Source: Marinifilaceae bacterium (GTDB taxonomy: Bacteria > Bacteroidota > Bacteroidia > Bacteroidales > Marinifilaceae). From it: a DNA stretch of 64,000 nucleotides. Positions within the stretch are counted from its first letter, which is position 1, and every line of letters starts with the position of its first letter. The DNA lies in the NCBI GenBank assembly GCA_025210485.1, contig JAOARN010000106.1, positions 1-64,000 on the forward strand, in the 5' to 3' direction. This document shows, piece after piece, positions 17,438-27,349 of this stretch. Under the pieces are notes generated by a model. It was not told the origin of the DNA. It searched no databases and worked only from the letters and a program-made list of their open reading frames with translations. Made by a program: the position numbers and the translations under genes.

Positions 17438-18211
17438 CTATAGTTCTTGTTTCTTGGCTTCATCCCATATTTTATCCATTTCCTCTAAACTCATATCTTT
17501 TAAGTTAACACCTTTTTTTAAGGTCTTTTCTTCCATATAGTTGAAACGTTTTGTGAATTTTTTATTCGTTTTTTCAAGTGCATTCTCTGGATTTATATCA
17601 TATAATCTGGCAGCATTAACCAATGAGAATAATAAATCACCAAATTCTTCTTCCATCTTTTCTCTCGAAGCATTTGCAATTTCCTCTTTTAATTCTGAGT
17701 ATTCTTCTTCTACTTTTGTCCACACATGCTCTTTTTCCTCCCAATCGAAACCAACTCCTCTTGCTTTATCTTGAATTCTTTGTGCCTTAATCAGTGCAGG
17801 AAGAGATTTAGGAACTCCTGATAAAACAGATTTATTGCCATTTTTTTCTTTTAGTTTAAGCTTTTCCCAATTTTCTTCAACTTCTTTTGAGTTACTAACT
17901 TTAGTGTCTGAAAAAATATGTGGATGTCTGTATATTAATTTATTGTTTATGGATTTGCATATTTCATCTAAATTGAAAGCCTTTTTCTCTTCACCTATTT
18001 TTGCGTAAAAAACTATGTGTAATAATAAATCACCTAGTTCTTTTTTTACTTCTTCCAGATTTTTTTCGGAAATTGCATCTGCAAGTTCAAAGCATTCTTC
18101 TATTGTTAGTGTTCTTAAGCTTTCGAGTGTCTGTTTTTTATCCCAAGGACATTCTTCTCTGAGTCTGTCCATTATTGTGATTAATTCCTGAAATGAATCT
18201 AATTTTCTCAT
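17438..18211 (-). CDS. mazG: Nucleoside triphosphate pyrophosphohydrolase MazG
   Basis: 257 residues, the normal length for the two-domain MazG. The N-terminal half has LREECPWDKKQTLESL and the EExxE metal motif EECFELADAI. The second MazG domain repeats the pattern (VEEEYSELKEEI, EEEFGDLLFSLVNAARL). It hydrolyses non-canonical or signalling NTPs to NMP and pyrophosphate. It is an isolated gene between DUF368 (235 bases away) and the divergent retropepsin-like gene. Confidence 0.93.
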   Translation of the reverse strand: MRKLDSFQELITIMDRLREECPWDKKQTLESLRTLTIEECFELADAISEKNLEEVKKELGDLLLHIVFYAKIGEEKKAFNLDEICKSINNKLIYRHPHIFSDTKVSNSKEVEENWEKLKLKEKNGNKSVLSGVPKSLPALIKAQRIQDKARGVGFDWEEKEHVWTKVEEEYSELKEEIANASREKMEEEFGDLLFSLVNAARLYDINPENALEKTNKKFTKRFNYMEEKTLKKGVNLKDMSLEEMDKIWDEAKKQEL

Positions 18212-18485
18212 TGCTTTTTTATGTGTTGTCTCAAATTATTTTAAAATCTAAATTATGTTTGTTAGATTTTTTATTTATAAAAACAAACTTATCAATAATT
18301 ATATTTTTAACAAACAGTCTTTTGTTAAATTGTTTTTTTTGTTAATTGTCTATAGTTTGAACTAATCTGCTATTTTAATATTTTTAAATATTGTCATATT
18401 TCTTAATTTAGCTTAAAATTTCATTAGCTTTTATTGAGGTTTTTTTATTCTCTTTATGTTTATAGTTAGTTTAAATTAATAATAT

Positions 18486-18953
18486 ATGATTCACATTTTT
18501 AAAAAAATACACACCAAATATAAACGTAGATACTCTATACCAATTGAACTTGTTGAGCTCGAATATAATAGTTATCATATTGTAGTAAAAGTGGAAATGG
18601 ATGATAAAATAAAAGGCTATTTTATTATAGATACTGGTGCATCTAAAACTGTTGTAGATAATGATTTTGTTAAGGAATTGGATTGTGAATCATTGATCGA
18701 TTCTGAAATTCAATCAAGAGGAATAGGTGAAGGAGAGATAGAAACTAATATGGTAACTATCAGAAAAATGAAATTTTCCGACTTTGTTTTGTATGATTAC
18801 AACTGTGCATCTATTGATTTTACAGGTATAAATCAAATGTATTCTAAATATTCCGATAAGAAAATAAGTGGTTTGTTAGGCTCAGATATTTTATTCAATT
18901 ACAATGCAATAATAGATTATAACAAGATGCATATTTTAATTGATATTGAGTGA
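18486..18953 (+). CDS. Retropepsin-like aspartic protease (clan AA)
   Basis: 155 residues with a single aspartyl-protease domain. The active-site motif DTGASKTVVD lies at 49-58, and the later hydrophobic-hydrophobic-G segment is GLLGSDILF. No signal peptide or membrane segment is seen; a short basic N-terminus precedes the domain. Single-domain retropepsin-like proteins work as homodimers; the substrate is unknown. It stands alone, 155 bases before the DnaE-like gene. Confidence 0.75.
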   Translation: MIHIFKKIHTKYKRRYSIPIELVELEYNSYHIVVKVEMDDKIKGYFIIDTGASKTVVDNDFVKELDCESLIDSEIQSRGIGEGEIETNMVTIRKMKFSDFVLYDYNCASIDFTGINQMYSKYSDKKISGLLGSDILFNYNAIIDYNKMHILIDIE

Positions 18954-19108
18954 TATATATTGGGTTAAATATTATGTGTATATTTTAATATTTAAGTTAT
19001 GCGATTGAAAAAGAATTTATTATAGGTTCTATTGTAGTTTTCGCTTTTAAAAAAATTACTTGTCAAATACTAATACTCTTAGTCTCAAATTTTATTCTAT
19101 AATTATAT

Positions 19109-22042
19109 ATGTTATTAAACTCTCATAGTCAATATAGTTTTAAATATGGATGTTTGAATATTAAAGAATTAGTTGAAATTCAAATTAGATTTGGTTATGA
19201 ATATATTGTTTTAACTGACATAAATAATACAGCTGCTATTCTTTATTTCATTAAGGAAGTTTTGTCTAAATCTAAGATCCCTGTTGTTGGAGTTGATTTC
19301 AGAAATGGTAATAAAAAACTTTATGTTGGGATTGCTAAAAATCAAAATGGACTTCTTGAACTAAATAATTTCTTGTCTTATCATAATGAGAAAAAAATAA
19401 GTTTCCCTTCTGTTGCTCCTGTGTTGAAAGATGTTGCTTTTATTTATAATTATGTCAATACACCAAGTGTTTTAGAAGAAAGTCATTTCATCGGAGTGGA
19501 TATTTTACATATAAATAATTTCACCCAAAGAAAAAAAGAATTCGCCAATAAAAAGTATTTGGCAATGCACAGCTCAACATACAGACATCAGCAAGATTAC
19601 AATATACATAGGTTATTAAGAGCAATTGATAAAAACACACTTCTTAGCAAATTAGATAGGAATGAACAAGCAGATGAGAATGACAAATTTATTAGTATAA
19701 GACAACTGGAGAAAAGTTATAAATCTCTTAGTTATTTATTGTCAAATACATTTTCTTTATTGGAATCATGTAAACTGGAAATAGAATTTGGCAAATCAAA
19801 GAATAAAAAATATTATTTATCTAACTCCGAGGAAGATTATATTTTACTTACCAAATTAGCATATGAAGGTGCTTATAAAAGATTTGGAGAAATTAGCCAA
19901 GATATTGAAAACCGTTTGAAAAAGGAACTTTTAGCTATTAAGGAATATGATTTTTGTTCATATTTTTTAATCAATAAGGATATAGTTGATTTTGCTACTG
20001 AATCTGGATTTTTTTATGTTGGTCGCGGAAGTGGTGCTAATAGCTTGGTAGCTTATGTTTTATTTATTACCAATGTAAATCCAATTGATTTAGATTTGTA
20101 TTTCGAGCGGTTTATAAATCCTTATCGAGCAAGTCCTCCAGATTTTGACATTGATTTTTCGTGGAAAGATCGAGATATTATAGTTAAGTATATATTTGAA
20201 AAGTATGGATATGAATATGTGGCATTAATGGGGTCATATGTTAAATTTACTCTTAAATCTGCAATTCGTGAACTTGGTAAGGTGTTTGGCTTACCTGAGA
20301 CAGAAATAAAAAAAATACAAAAAAACATTTATTCAAGTGATAGTTTAACCAAGTTGTGCAAAAAATATGCTTGTTTAATTAAAGATTTTCCAAGTCATAA
20401 TAGTATTCACGCCAGTGGTGTTATCATATCTCAAAGCCCAATTCGGAATTATACTTCAACCCAAATGCTACCCAAAGGCTTTCCTTCTACTGTTTTTGAT
20501 ATGTATATTGCGGAAGAATTAGCTTATCATAAATTTGATATTTTGAGTCAAAGAGGTTTGTCCAAAATAAAGGATTGTTTGTCTACTGTAAAATTGAATA
20601 TAGGTCAAGATGTCGATATACATAATATTGAAGCTTTTTTTAAGGATTCTAGATTATGTCAAATGTTGAAGGCAGGAGATACTATTGGATGTTTTTATGT
20701 AGAATCTCCTGCTATGAGAATGTTAATTTCAAAGTTAGAAGTTAATGATTATAGGCATCTGGTTGCAGCTAGTTCTATTATAAGACCAGGAGTTTCTCAG
20801 TCTGGTATGATGAGAGAGTATATTTTGCGAGCTAAAAATCCTGAGCGGGCAGCATTAGCAAAAAAAGAAATCCCTGAATTGTATGAGATTCTGTCTGATA
20901 CTTACGGTGTTATGGTTTATCAAGAGGATGTTATGAAAGTTGCTAGTCTTTTTGCTGGTCTGTCTTTAGCTGAAGCAGATTTGTTACGAAGAGGTATGTC
21001 TTGGAAGTTTAAAGATGGCAACCAGTTTGATAAAGTGAAATCTAAATTCTTTCAGAATTGTTTAGATAAGAAATATGATTACAATATTGTTAAAAGAATA
21101 TGGAATCAAATTGAGAGCTTTGCAGGTTATGCCTTTGCAAAAGGTCATTCTGCTAGTTATGCGGTAGAAAGTTTTCAAGCCTTATTTCTTAAAGCATACT
21201 TCCCTATAGAACTAATGCTTGCTAATATAAATAATGGTGGAGGCTATTATTCTATTGAAGTATATTTGATTGAAGCATTGAAATCTGGGGCTACTATAAA
21301 TCCACCTTGTATAAATACTAGTGAAAATCTATCCATTGTAAAAGGAGTTGATTTGTATTTAGGCTTCTTTATGATAAACGGTATCGAGAATAAACTAATT
21401 GAAGCCATACTTTTACAACGAAATAAAAATGGAAGTTTTAAGGATTTGCAGGATTTCATTTATAGACTTGATATAAGTATAGAACAATTGAGTTTGCTTA
21501 TTCGGGTCGGAGCTTTTAGGTTTACTAATAAAAAGCCAAAAGAATTACTTTGGGAAGCTAATATTATGTTAAATATAAACAAGTCGCGAAATTTATCAAA
21601 TCAGCTTTTTGGAAATGAGACTCATGATTATGATATACCTAAATTGGAGTATTTTGAATTTGAGTTTGAATTGGATTGTTATGATTTATTGGGGGTTTAT
21701 TTACTTAGTCCATTTAAATTATTACGAAATAAATATTCTGTAATATTTGGTGTAGATCATCTGAAAGTAAATATAGGCAATATAGTTACAGTTATAGCAT
21801 ATCTTGTTTCTGTTAAGACGAGTCGCACAAAAACTGGGGAAATTATGTATTTTGGAACATGGTATGATAAAGACTATAATTGGATTGATACTGTTCATTT
21901 CCCTCCAGTTGCTAAGAAATTTCCTTTTCGAGGCAAAGCTTGCTACGAAATAAATGCTAAAGTGGTTGAAGAGTTTGGCTTTTTAAGTTTGGAAGTTAAT
22001 AGTATGACTCGTTTAGAGTTTATACGATATGTGGACTTGTAA
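19109..22042 (+). CDS. Short DnaE-type DNA polymerase III alpha subunit (DnaE2/ImuC-like)
   Basis: 977 residues, well short of the replicative DnaE of Bacteroidota (over 1,200). The PHP domain (1-200) is degenerate: the usual HLHVHS is reduced to LLNSHS, and the usual TDH is TDI, so metal binding and proofreading are unlikely. The polymerase core is intact: VGRGSGANSLVAY, then PDFDIDF with probable catalytic Asp347 and Asp349, and later YQEDVMKVA and FAKGHSASYA. A C-terminal OB-like domain (about 880-977) follows. Length and PHP loss fit translesion-type DnaE2/ImuC, but no imuA or imuB lies beside it. No LexA-like box was recognised upstream. Confidence 0.8.
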   Translation: MLLNSHSQYSFKYGCLNIKELVEIQIRFGYEYIVLTDINNTAAILYFIKEVLSKSKIPVVGVDFRNGNKKLYVGIAKNQNGLLELNNFLSYHNEKKISFPSVAPVLKDVAFIYNYVNTPSVLEESHFIGVDILHINNFTQRKKEFANKKYLAMHSSTYRHQQDYNIHRLLRAIDKNTLLSKLDRNEQADENDKFISIRQLEKSYKSLSYLLSNTFSLLESCKLEIEFGKSKNKKYYLSNSEEDYILLTKLAYEGAYKRFGEISQDIENRLKKELLAIKEYDFCSYFLINKDIVDFATESGFFYVGRGSGANSLVAYVLFITNVNPIDLDLYFERFINPYRASPPDFDIDFSWKDRDIIVKYIFEKYGYEYVALMGSYVKFTLKSAIRELGKVFGLPETEIKKIQKNIYSSDSLTKLCKKYACLIKDFPSHNSIHASGVIISQSPIRNYTSTQMLPKGFPSTVFDMYIAEELAYHKFDILSQRGLSKIKDCLSTVKLNIGQDVDIHNIEAFFKDSRLCQMLKAGDTIGCFYVESPAMRMLISKLEVNDYRHLVAASSIIRPGVSQSGMMREYILRAKNPERAALAKKEIPELYEILSDTYGVMVYQEDVMKVASLFAGLSLAEADLLRRGMSWKFKDGNQFDKVKSKFFQNCLDKKYDYNIVKRIWNQIESFAGYAFAKGHSASYAVESFQALFLKAYFPIELMLANINNGGGYYSIEVYLIEALKSGATINPPCINTSENLSIVKGVDLYLGFFMINGIENKLIEAILLQRNKNGSFKDLQDFIYRLDISIEQLSLLIRVGAFRFTNKKPKELLWEANIMLNINKSRNLSNQLFGNETHDYDIPKLEYFEFEFELDCYDLLGVYLLSPFKLLRNKYSVIFGVDHLKVNIGNIVTVIAYLVSVKTSRTKTGEIMYFGTWYDKDYNWIDTVHFPPVAKKFPFRGKACYEINAKVVEEFGFLSLEVNSMTRLEFIRYVDL

Positions 22043-22574
22043 TTTAGAAAAAATATAAATATCTCTAAGGTTCATTAGTTCAGTTAGATGTGTATCTGTT
22101 TTGTTTTTATTTGTGTTTAAAATTAAACATATGTGTTAAAATAAATAATAAATAAGCCATTTTATAAACAAAAATTTATATATTTCCGCTCAGAAAATAG
22201 ATATGATATGTGGGGTGGATATTTATAACCCTAATTTATAAAATTATGTGTATTCAGTTTAAGTACTTTTCTTTATACAATTGTTCCTATAAAGGTCTTT
22301 TTGAATGCTGGATTTGTTGATCCTGTACTTCCTTCGATTACTATGTTTAATTAAAACATAGTTTTTATTTCCGTCTTTAATTTTTTTTATAGATATATGT
22401 TTTTACACATTCCATTTGATAGTATGGAATGAAATTTATCTGTACAAATACAATTATGTTAGATGATTATTTGACATATATTTATTTGTAAAATACACAT
22501 GTAATATTATGATAACACTTTAGTTTATCTTAATATATATTACCAATGTTTAATTAAAATAATAATTTAATATT
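22043..22574. other. Intergenic region between the DnaE-like gene and pepP
   Basis: 532 bases with no convincing ORF. It holds a 9-bp terminator-like hairpin (22340-22362) and a short inverted repeat CATTCCAT/ATGGAATG (22408-22415 and 22424-22431). The rest is AT-rich and unremarkable. Confidence 0.45.
22340..22369 (+). terminator. Terminator-like hairpin
   Basis: ACTATGTTT (22340-22348) pairs with AAACATAGT (22354-22362), followed by TTTTATTT. It is about 300 bases past the DnaE-like stop, so that gene would have a long 3' tail. Confidence 0.45.
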
Positions 22575-23975
22575 ATGTTTTCTAGAGATACTTATATAAA
22601 CAGAAGAAAAGAGTTGGTTTCAAATATAGGTTCGGGTCTTTTACTATTTATTGGTAATAGCGAATCTTCAATGAATTATCAGGATAATACCTATCATTTT
22701 AGACAAGATAGTAGTTTCTTATATTATTTTGGCTTAAACACACCTGACTTATTTGCTATTATAGACTTGGACGAAAATAAAGAAATTATTTTTGGTGATG
22801 AACTTACTATAGATCATATAGTTTGGATGGGAACACAGAAAAGATTGATTGAACAATCGGAATCGGTTGGTGTTAAAAGAGTAGAGCCAATATCTAATTT
22901 AAAAACTTATTTAGATAGAGCAAAAGAGACAAAAAGAGAAATACATTGCTTGCCAACATATAGAGCCGAGCATATATTAAAGCTTCAGGCTTTATTAGAT
23001 GTAACTCCGAGTCAAATTGAAAATTATATTTCTGTTAGTTTTATTAAAGCTGTTGCTAATCAAAGAAATGTGAAATCGAATGATGAAATTGTTGAGATAG
23101 AAAAGGCTGTTAATATTACAGCAGATATGCACATAGCCGCAATGAGAATGCTTAAGCCAGGGATGAGAGAATCAGAAATTGCCGCTGAGGTGCAACGAGT
23201 GGCTGTTGCTGCAGGTGGGCATTTATCTTTTCCTACAATAGCTACTATTAATGGTCAAACATTGCACAATCATTATCATGGAAATACAGTGAAGGAAGGA
23301 GATATGCTTCTTTTGGATTGTGGTGCTGAAACTCAGCTTGGTTATGCTGGAGATATGTCAAGTACGATTCCTGTTTCTGGTACCTTTACTAGTGTGCAAA
23401 AGGATATTTACGAAATAGCTCTCCGTTCACATAATAAGGCGATTGAACTTCTTTCACCAGGAGTAAAATTTAAGGAGATATATTTCGAGGCATGCAGAGA
23501 AATTGTTCGAGGAATGAAAGATTTAGGATTCATGAAATCAAATGTTGATGATGCTGTTCAGCAGGGAGCCCATGCCTTGTTTTTCCCCTGTGGGCTTGGT
23601 CATATGATGGGTATGGATGTGCATGATATGGAAAATTTGGGCGAAAAGTATGTTGGCTATGATAACGAAGAAAAGAGTACTTTGTTTGGCTTAAAATCAT
23701 TACGATTGGGTCGAGAATTACAAGCTGGTTATGTTCTTACAATTGAACCTGGAATTTATTTCATACCTGAGTTGATTCACTATTGGAAATCAAAATCAAT
23801 GCATATGGATTTTATTAATTATGATAAGGTAGAAAAATATATTGATTTCGGTGGAGTAAGGAATGAAGAAGATTTTTTAATAACTGATTCTGGGGCTAGA
23901 TTACTTGGAAAACCTATTCCTAAATCGATCGAAGAAGTAGAGAAAGAAATGCAATATAGTGTGAATTATTATTAG
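22575..23975 (+). CDS. pepP: Xaa-Pro aminopeptidase (M24B, aminopeptidase P)
   Basis: 466 residues, typical length. The AMP_N domain covers about 1-150; the M24 pita-bread domain follows. Metal ligands visible: Asp in LLLDCGAE, Asp in YAGDMSST, His in GLGHMMGMDVHDM, Glu in TIEPGIYF, Glu in NEEDFLI. It removes N-terminal residues that precede proline. No signal peptide, so cytoplasmic. It heads a plus-strand run of proline-related genes, although 93 bases and a hairpin separate it from the next. Confidence 0.9.
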   Translation: MFSRDTYINRRKELVSNIGSGLLLFIGNSESSMNYQDNTYHFRQDSSFLYYFGLNTPDLFAIIDLDENKEIIFGDELTIDHIVWMGTQKRLIEQSESVGVKRVEPISNLKTYLDRAKETKREIHCLPTYRAEHILKLQALLDVTPSQIENYISVSFIKAVANQRNVKSNDEIVEIEKAVNITADMHIAAMRMLKPGMRESEIAAEVQRVAVAAGGHLSFPTIATINGQTLHNHYHGNTVKEGDMLLLDCGAETQLGYAGDMSSTIPVSGTFTSVQKDIYEIALRSHNKAIELLSPGVKFKEIYFEACREIVRGMKDLGFMKSNVDDAVQQGAHALFFPCGLGHMMGMDVHDMENLGEKYVGYDNEEKSTLFGLKSLRLGRELQAGYVLTIEPGIYFIPELIHYWKSKSMHMDFINYDKVEKYIDFGGVRNEEDFLITDSGARLLGKPIPKSIEEVEKEMQYSVNYY

Positions 23976-24007
23976 CTTATTATTCTCTAAGTATCTTTTT
24001 AAATGTG

Positions 24008-24052
24008 TTATCATAATTGATAAGTATTTTTATTATTTTTCAATTATGATAA
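24008..24052 (+). terminator. Hairpin between pepP and the OCD-family gene
   Basis: TTATCATAATTG (24008-24019) pairs with CAATTATGATAA (24041-24052), with a 21-base loop rich in T. Weak terminator or mRNA-end element; it does not rule out read-through. Confidence 0.4.
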
Positions 24053-24068
24053 TTTAAAATTTGGTTTT

Positions 24069-25031
24069 ATGATTGCAATATCAGAAGAATTAATAGATAG
24101 GTTAGTTAGTCCCAGTGAAGCTATAAAAAGTGTAGAACAAGCCTTTAAATTCCATTATTCTAAATCTTTTATTATGCCTAATAGGTCGCATTCATCATGT
24201 GGTGATAATACTTTATTGTTAATGCCTTGTTTTACAAAGTATAAGTTTGGAACTAAATTAGTTAATGTTAATTCGAATATTGGAGATAAGTCATTGCCTG
24301 CTGTAAATGGTGTTATGATATTAAATGATTCGGAAACAGGTTTACCTCTTTCGATTATTAATGGTGCAAAACTTACTTCTGTTCGTACAGGAGCAGTTGG
24401 AGCAGTTGGGGTGAAGTATTTGTCAAATCTGACTGATAAATATTTGGGAGTTGTTGGTGCAGGTGTTCAAGCATACACACAAGTACTAAGCATTGCTACG
24501 GTTAGGGATATTACGGATGTTTTTATATTTGATCAGGACCCAAAGAAAGGGTCTGTATTAATTTCTAAGCTAAAAAATAAGCTTTCAAATATTAATTTTC
24601 ACATATGTAAAAAAGTGGAAGACTTACTATTTGATTCCGAAATAGTAGTTACTACTACAAGTTCTAGTAATCCTGTGCTACCAGAGAATAGGAAAATACT
24701 TGAAGGAAAGACCTATATAGCAATAGGTTCCTATAAGCCCGAAATGAGGGAATTGCCTTCAAGCCTTTTTGGTCTATTGGATAAGATATGGGTCGATACT
24801 CAGTTTGCTGTAGAGGAAAGTGGCGATTTGTCTTATCCTCTGGCTAAAGATATGATTGATTTCAATCAAGTTAAATTACTTAGTCATCTAATTGTTAAAC
24901 CAGGAATTAAGGATAATAGAGCAACAAGACTTTTTAAATCTGTAGGTATGGCTTTGTTTGATTTATGTTTAGCTGAGACTTTGTATAATAAAGCAAAAAA
25001 ATATGGAGAATTCCAATCTGTAAAGTTATAA
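24069..25031 (+). CDS. Ornithine cyclodeaminase/mu-crystallin family; probable delta1-pyrroline-2-carboxylate reductase
   Basis: 320 residues. Family features: FGTKLVNVNSN and the RTGAVGAVGVKYL substrate region, then the NAD(P)-binding loop LGVVGAGVQAYTQ (about 128-140). Superfamily members include ornithine cyclodeaminase, alanine dehydrogenase and delta1-pyrroline-2-carboxylate (Pyr2C) reductase. Context favours Pyr2C reductase: the trans-3-hydroxy-L-proline dehydratase two genes downstream makes Pyr2C, and this enzyme would reduce it to L-proline. The specific substrate is inference. It precedes the S9 peptidase by 47 bases, in a likely operon. Confidence 0.75.
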   Translation: MIAISEELIDRLVSPSEAIKSVEQAFKFHYSKSFIMPNRSHSSCGDNTLLLMPCFTKYKFGTKLVNVNSNIGDKSLPAVNGVMILNDSETGLPLSIINGAKLTSVRTGAVGAVGVKYLSNLTDKYLGVVGAGVQAYTQVLSIATVRDITDVFIFDQDPKKGSVLISKLKNKLSNINFHICKKVEDLLFDSEIVVTTTSSSNPVLPENRKILEGKTYIAIGSYKPEMRELPSSLFGLLDKIWVDTQFAVEESGDLSYPLAKDMIDFNQVKLLSHLIVKPGIKDNRATRLFKSVGMALFDLCLAETLYNKAKKYGEFQSVKL

Positions 25032-25078
25032 TAAAAAAAAATTGCTTTTATTAATGAAAAATTTAAGATGTTAACAAA

Positions 25079-27349
25079 ATGAAATCAAATTATATATATA
25101 AGATTCTTTTTCTATATGTTTTACTCAGTATATTTTGCCCAATAACTAGAGCTCAAGATCGAAATATTTATGATCGATACCAAGAAGCCGAAAACTGGTT
25201 GTGGTGTAATGTTTCTAAAAAGGTTTATCGGAATCAATTAGATTTAAATTGGAGTAAAGATGGAAATTCTCTGTGTTACAAAATAAATACAAGAAAAGGT
25301 ATTGAATTGTATTATGTAAATATAAAAGCAAAGAAAAAAATAAAATTAATCGAGACTAAATTATTGAAAAAGAAAATCGATTCTATTTTCAATAAGAAAT
25401 GTGATTTAAATCAAATTCGAAAAATCGAATTCATAAACGATAGTGTTTTTTTTAAATATAATGATAATAAATTTGTTTTTAGCCGAGAGACTAAAGAGCT
25501 TAAGTTAATAAAGAAAATACATAATAATAAAACAGAACTTATTTCCCCAAATGGTAAGTTACTCGCATTTATAAAAAACAATAATCTGTTTATTAAAAAT
25601 ATAGAATCAGGTATAATCAATCAATTATCCTATACAAAAGATAAACATATTAGTTATGGAAATTCCTATTCCTGGTATTATGTCAAAAATGAAAGTTCTG
25701 GTGATGAGGATGAATATGAAATTGAGGCATATTGGTCTCCTGATTCAAAGAAAATTATCTGTGCAAAGTTTGACAGAACTTATGCGAAAAAATTATACAT
25801 GTATAAGTCAAGCCCCGAAAAAGGCTATAGGGCTGAGGTATACTCTTATGAGAGACCTATTGCAGGTGATTCCTTAACAGCAACAAAATCATATGTGGTA
25901 TTTGATATTGAATCTGCCACAGAGAAGCAAATCGATTTGAAGCCCATTGTTGGTTTTCTACAATATGAATTTAAATGGTTTAATAATAGAAAAGCATATT
26001 GTTTAAGGTATAAACGAGGGTATAAATCTCGAAATTTAGTTGAAGTAGATGTTATTACAGGTAAATCACGAATTATAATAAATGAAAAATCAAAAACATA
26101 TGTTGATCCAAATAATTTTAGTTATTATGTTGATAATGTGAATAATTATGTTATTTGGACTTCCGAAAAGGATAATTATAATCAATTATATTTGTATGAT
26201 TATGAAAATGGTGACTGCTTGCATAAAATAACAAAAGAAAAATTAATTGTTCGAAAAATACATAAAGTTGACATTGAGAATAAAAAAATATTTTTCACCG
26301 CAAGTGGTTTAGAAAAAGGAGATCCCTATCTTAAGTATTTATATTCTATTTCATATAATGGGGAAAAATTGTCATTGCTATCTAAAGAATCGGCTAACCA
26401 TAATGTAAGTGTAAGTCCAAATTCGAATTACTTTATTGATAAATTATCAAGAATAGATAAACCAGTAAAATCTTATTTACGAGATTTAAAATCAGGCAAA
26501 ATAATACTGAATTTAGAGGAGGCTGATATTCATGATATCCTTAAAATGGGATGGAAGCCACCTCAATTAGTCAAATTTAAAGCAAGGGATAATAAAACAG
26601 ATTTGTATGCTACTGTATTCTATCCATTTGATTTTGATAGTTCTAAATCTTATCCAGTAATTGACGCGAGCTATTCAGGACCTCAGACAATTAGGAGTCC
26701 AAAAACATTTAATCGAGCTTTGCTCAATATGGATATTGCATTGGCTCAATTGGGTTTTATTGTTGTTACCATAGATGGCTTAGGTTCAGCCTTTAGGTCG
26801 AAAAAATTTCATGATTATTCATACAAGAATCTCGGCGATATTGGTGCGCCAGATCATATTAAATTCATTAAAGATTTCGCATTAAAAAATAATTATGTAA
26901 ATTTAGATAAGATTGGAATATATGGGCATTCTGCTGGAGGATATGATGCAACTCATGCTTTGCTAGTTCATCCTGAATTTTATAAAGTAGCTGTTTCTTC
27001 TGCAGGTAATCACGATCATAGAAGTGCAAAGGCTTGGTGGCCTGAATTGTATATGGGGTATCCTGCTGGTGAAAATTATGATAGGCAGTCAAATTTTAAC
27101 CTTGCTAAAAATTTGAGAGGAAAGCTATTGTTAGCTCATGGAAATATGGATAATAATGTAAATCCTGCTGCTACTATGCGTATGGCAGACGAATTGATAA
27201 AAAATAATAAAGATTTTGACTTGTTACTAATTCCAGATAAAGATCATGGAGGGTTATATTATGATAAGTATTTCATAAGAAGGAGATGGGATTTTTTTGT
27301 TAAGCATTTATTGGAAATAAAACCACCCAATCAGTATAAAATTAAATGA
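25079..27349 (+). CDS. Dipeptidyl peptidase IV-like S9 family serine peptidase
   Basis: 756 residues with a signal peptide (about 1-25, cleaved near TRAQ). The N-terminal beta-propeller region spans about 60-480. The alpha/beta-hydrolase domain has the catalytic triad Ser618 in GHSAGG, Asp691 in GNMDNN and His723 in DKDHGG. DPP4-type Glu pair candidates lie in the NESSGDEDEYEIEAYWSPD region. Family activity: release of X-Pro (or X-Ala) dipeptides from peptide N-termini, in the periplasm. Its TGA overlaps the ATG of the hydroxyproline dehydratase (27346-27349), a tight coupling that ties the two functionally. Confidence 0.88.
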   Translation: MKSNYIYKILFLYVLLSIFCPITRAQDRNIYDRYQEAENWLWCNVSKKVYRNQLDLNWSKDGNSLCYKINTRKGIELYYVNIKAKKKIKLIETKLLKKKIDSIFNKKCDLNQIRKIEFINDSVFFKYNDNKFVFSRETKELKLIKKIHNNKTELISPNGKLLAFIKNNNLFIKNIESGIINQLSYTKDKHISYGNSYSWYYVKNESSGDEDEYEIEAYWSPDSKKIICAKFDRTYAKKLYMYKSSPEKGYRAEVYSYERPIAGDSLTATKSYVVFDIESATEKQIDLKPIVGFLQYEFKWFNNRKAYCLRYKRGYKSRNLVEVDVITGKSRIIINEKSKTYVDPNNFSYYVDNVNNYVIWTSEKDNYNQLYLYDYENGDCLHKITKEKLIVRKIHKVDIENKKIFFTASGLEKGDPYLKYLYSISYNGEKLSLLSKESANHNVSVSPNSNYFIDKLSRIDKPVKSYLRDLKSGKIILNLEEADIHDILKMGWKPPQLVKFKARDNKTDLYATVFYPFDFDSSKSYPVIDASYSGPQTIRSPKTFNRALLNMDIALAQLGFIVVTIDGLGSAFRSKKFHDYSYKNLGDIGAPDHIKFIKDFALKNNYVNLDKIGIYGHSAGGYDATHALLVHPEFYKVAVSSAGNHDHRSAKAWWPELYMGYPAGENYDRQSNFNLAKNLRGKLLLAHGNMDNNVNPAATMRMADELIKNNKDFDLLLIPDKDHGGLYYDKYFIRRRWDFFVKHLLEIKPPNQYKIK

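Noticed and set aside
22241-22345. Minus-strand fragment reading GSTNPAFKKTFIGTIV
   Set aside because: It looks mildly protein-like but is only about 24 codons, has no start codon and lies across a hairpin. Too short to call a gene remnant.
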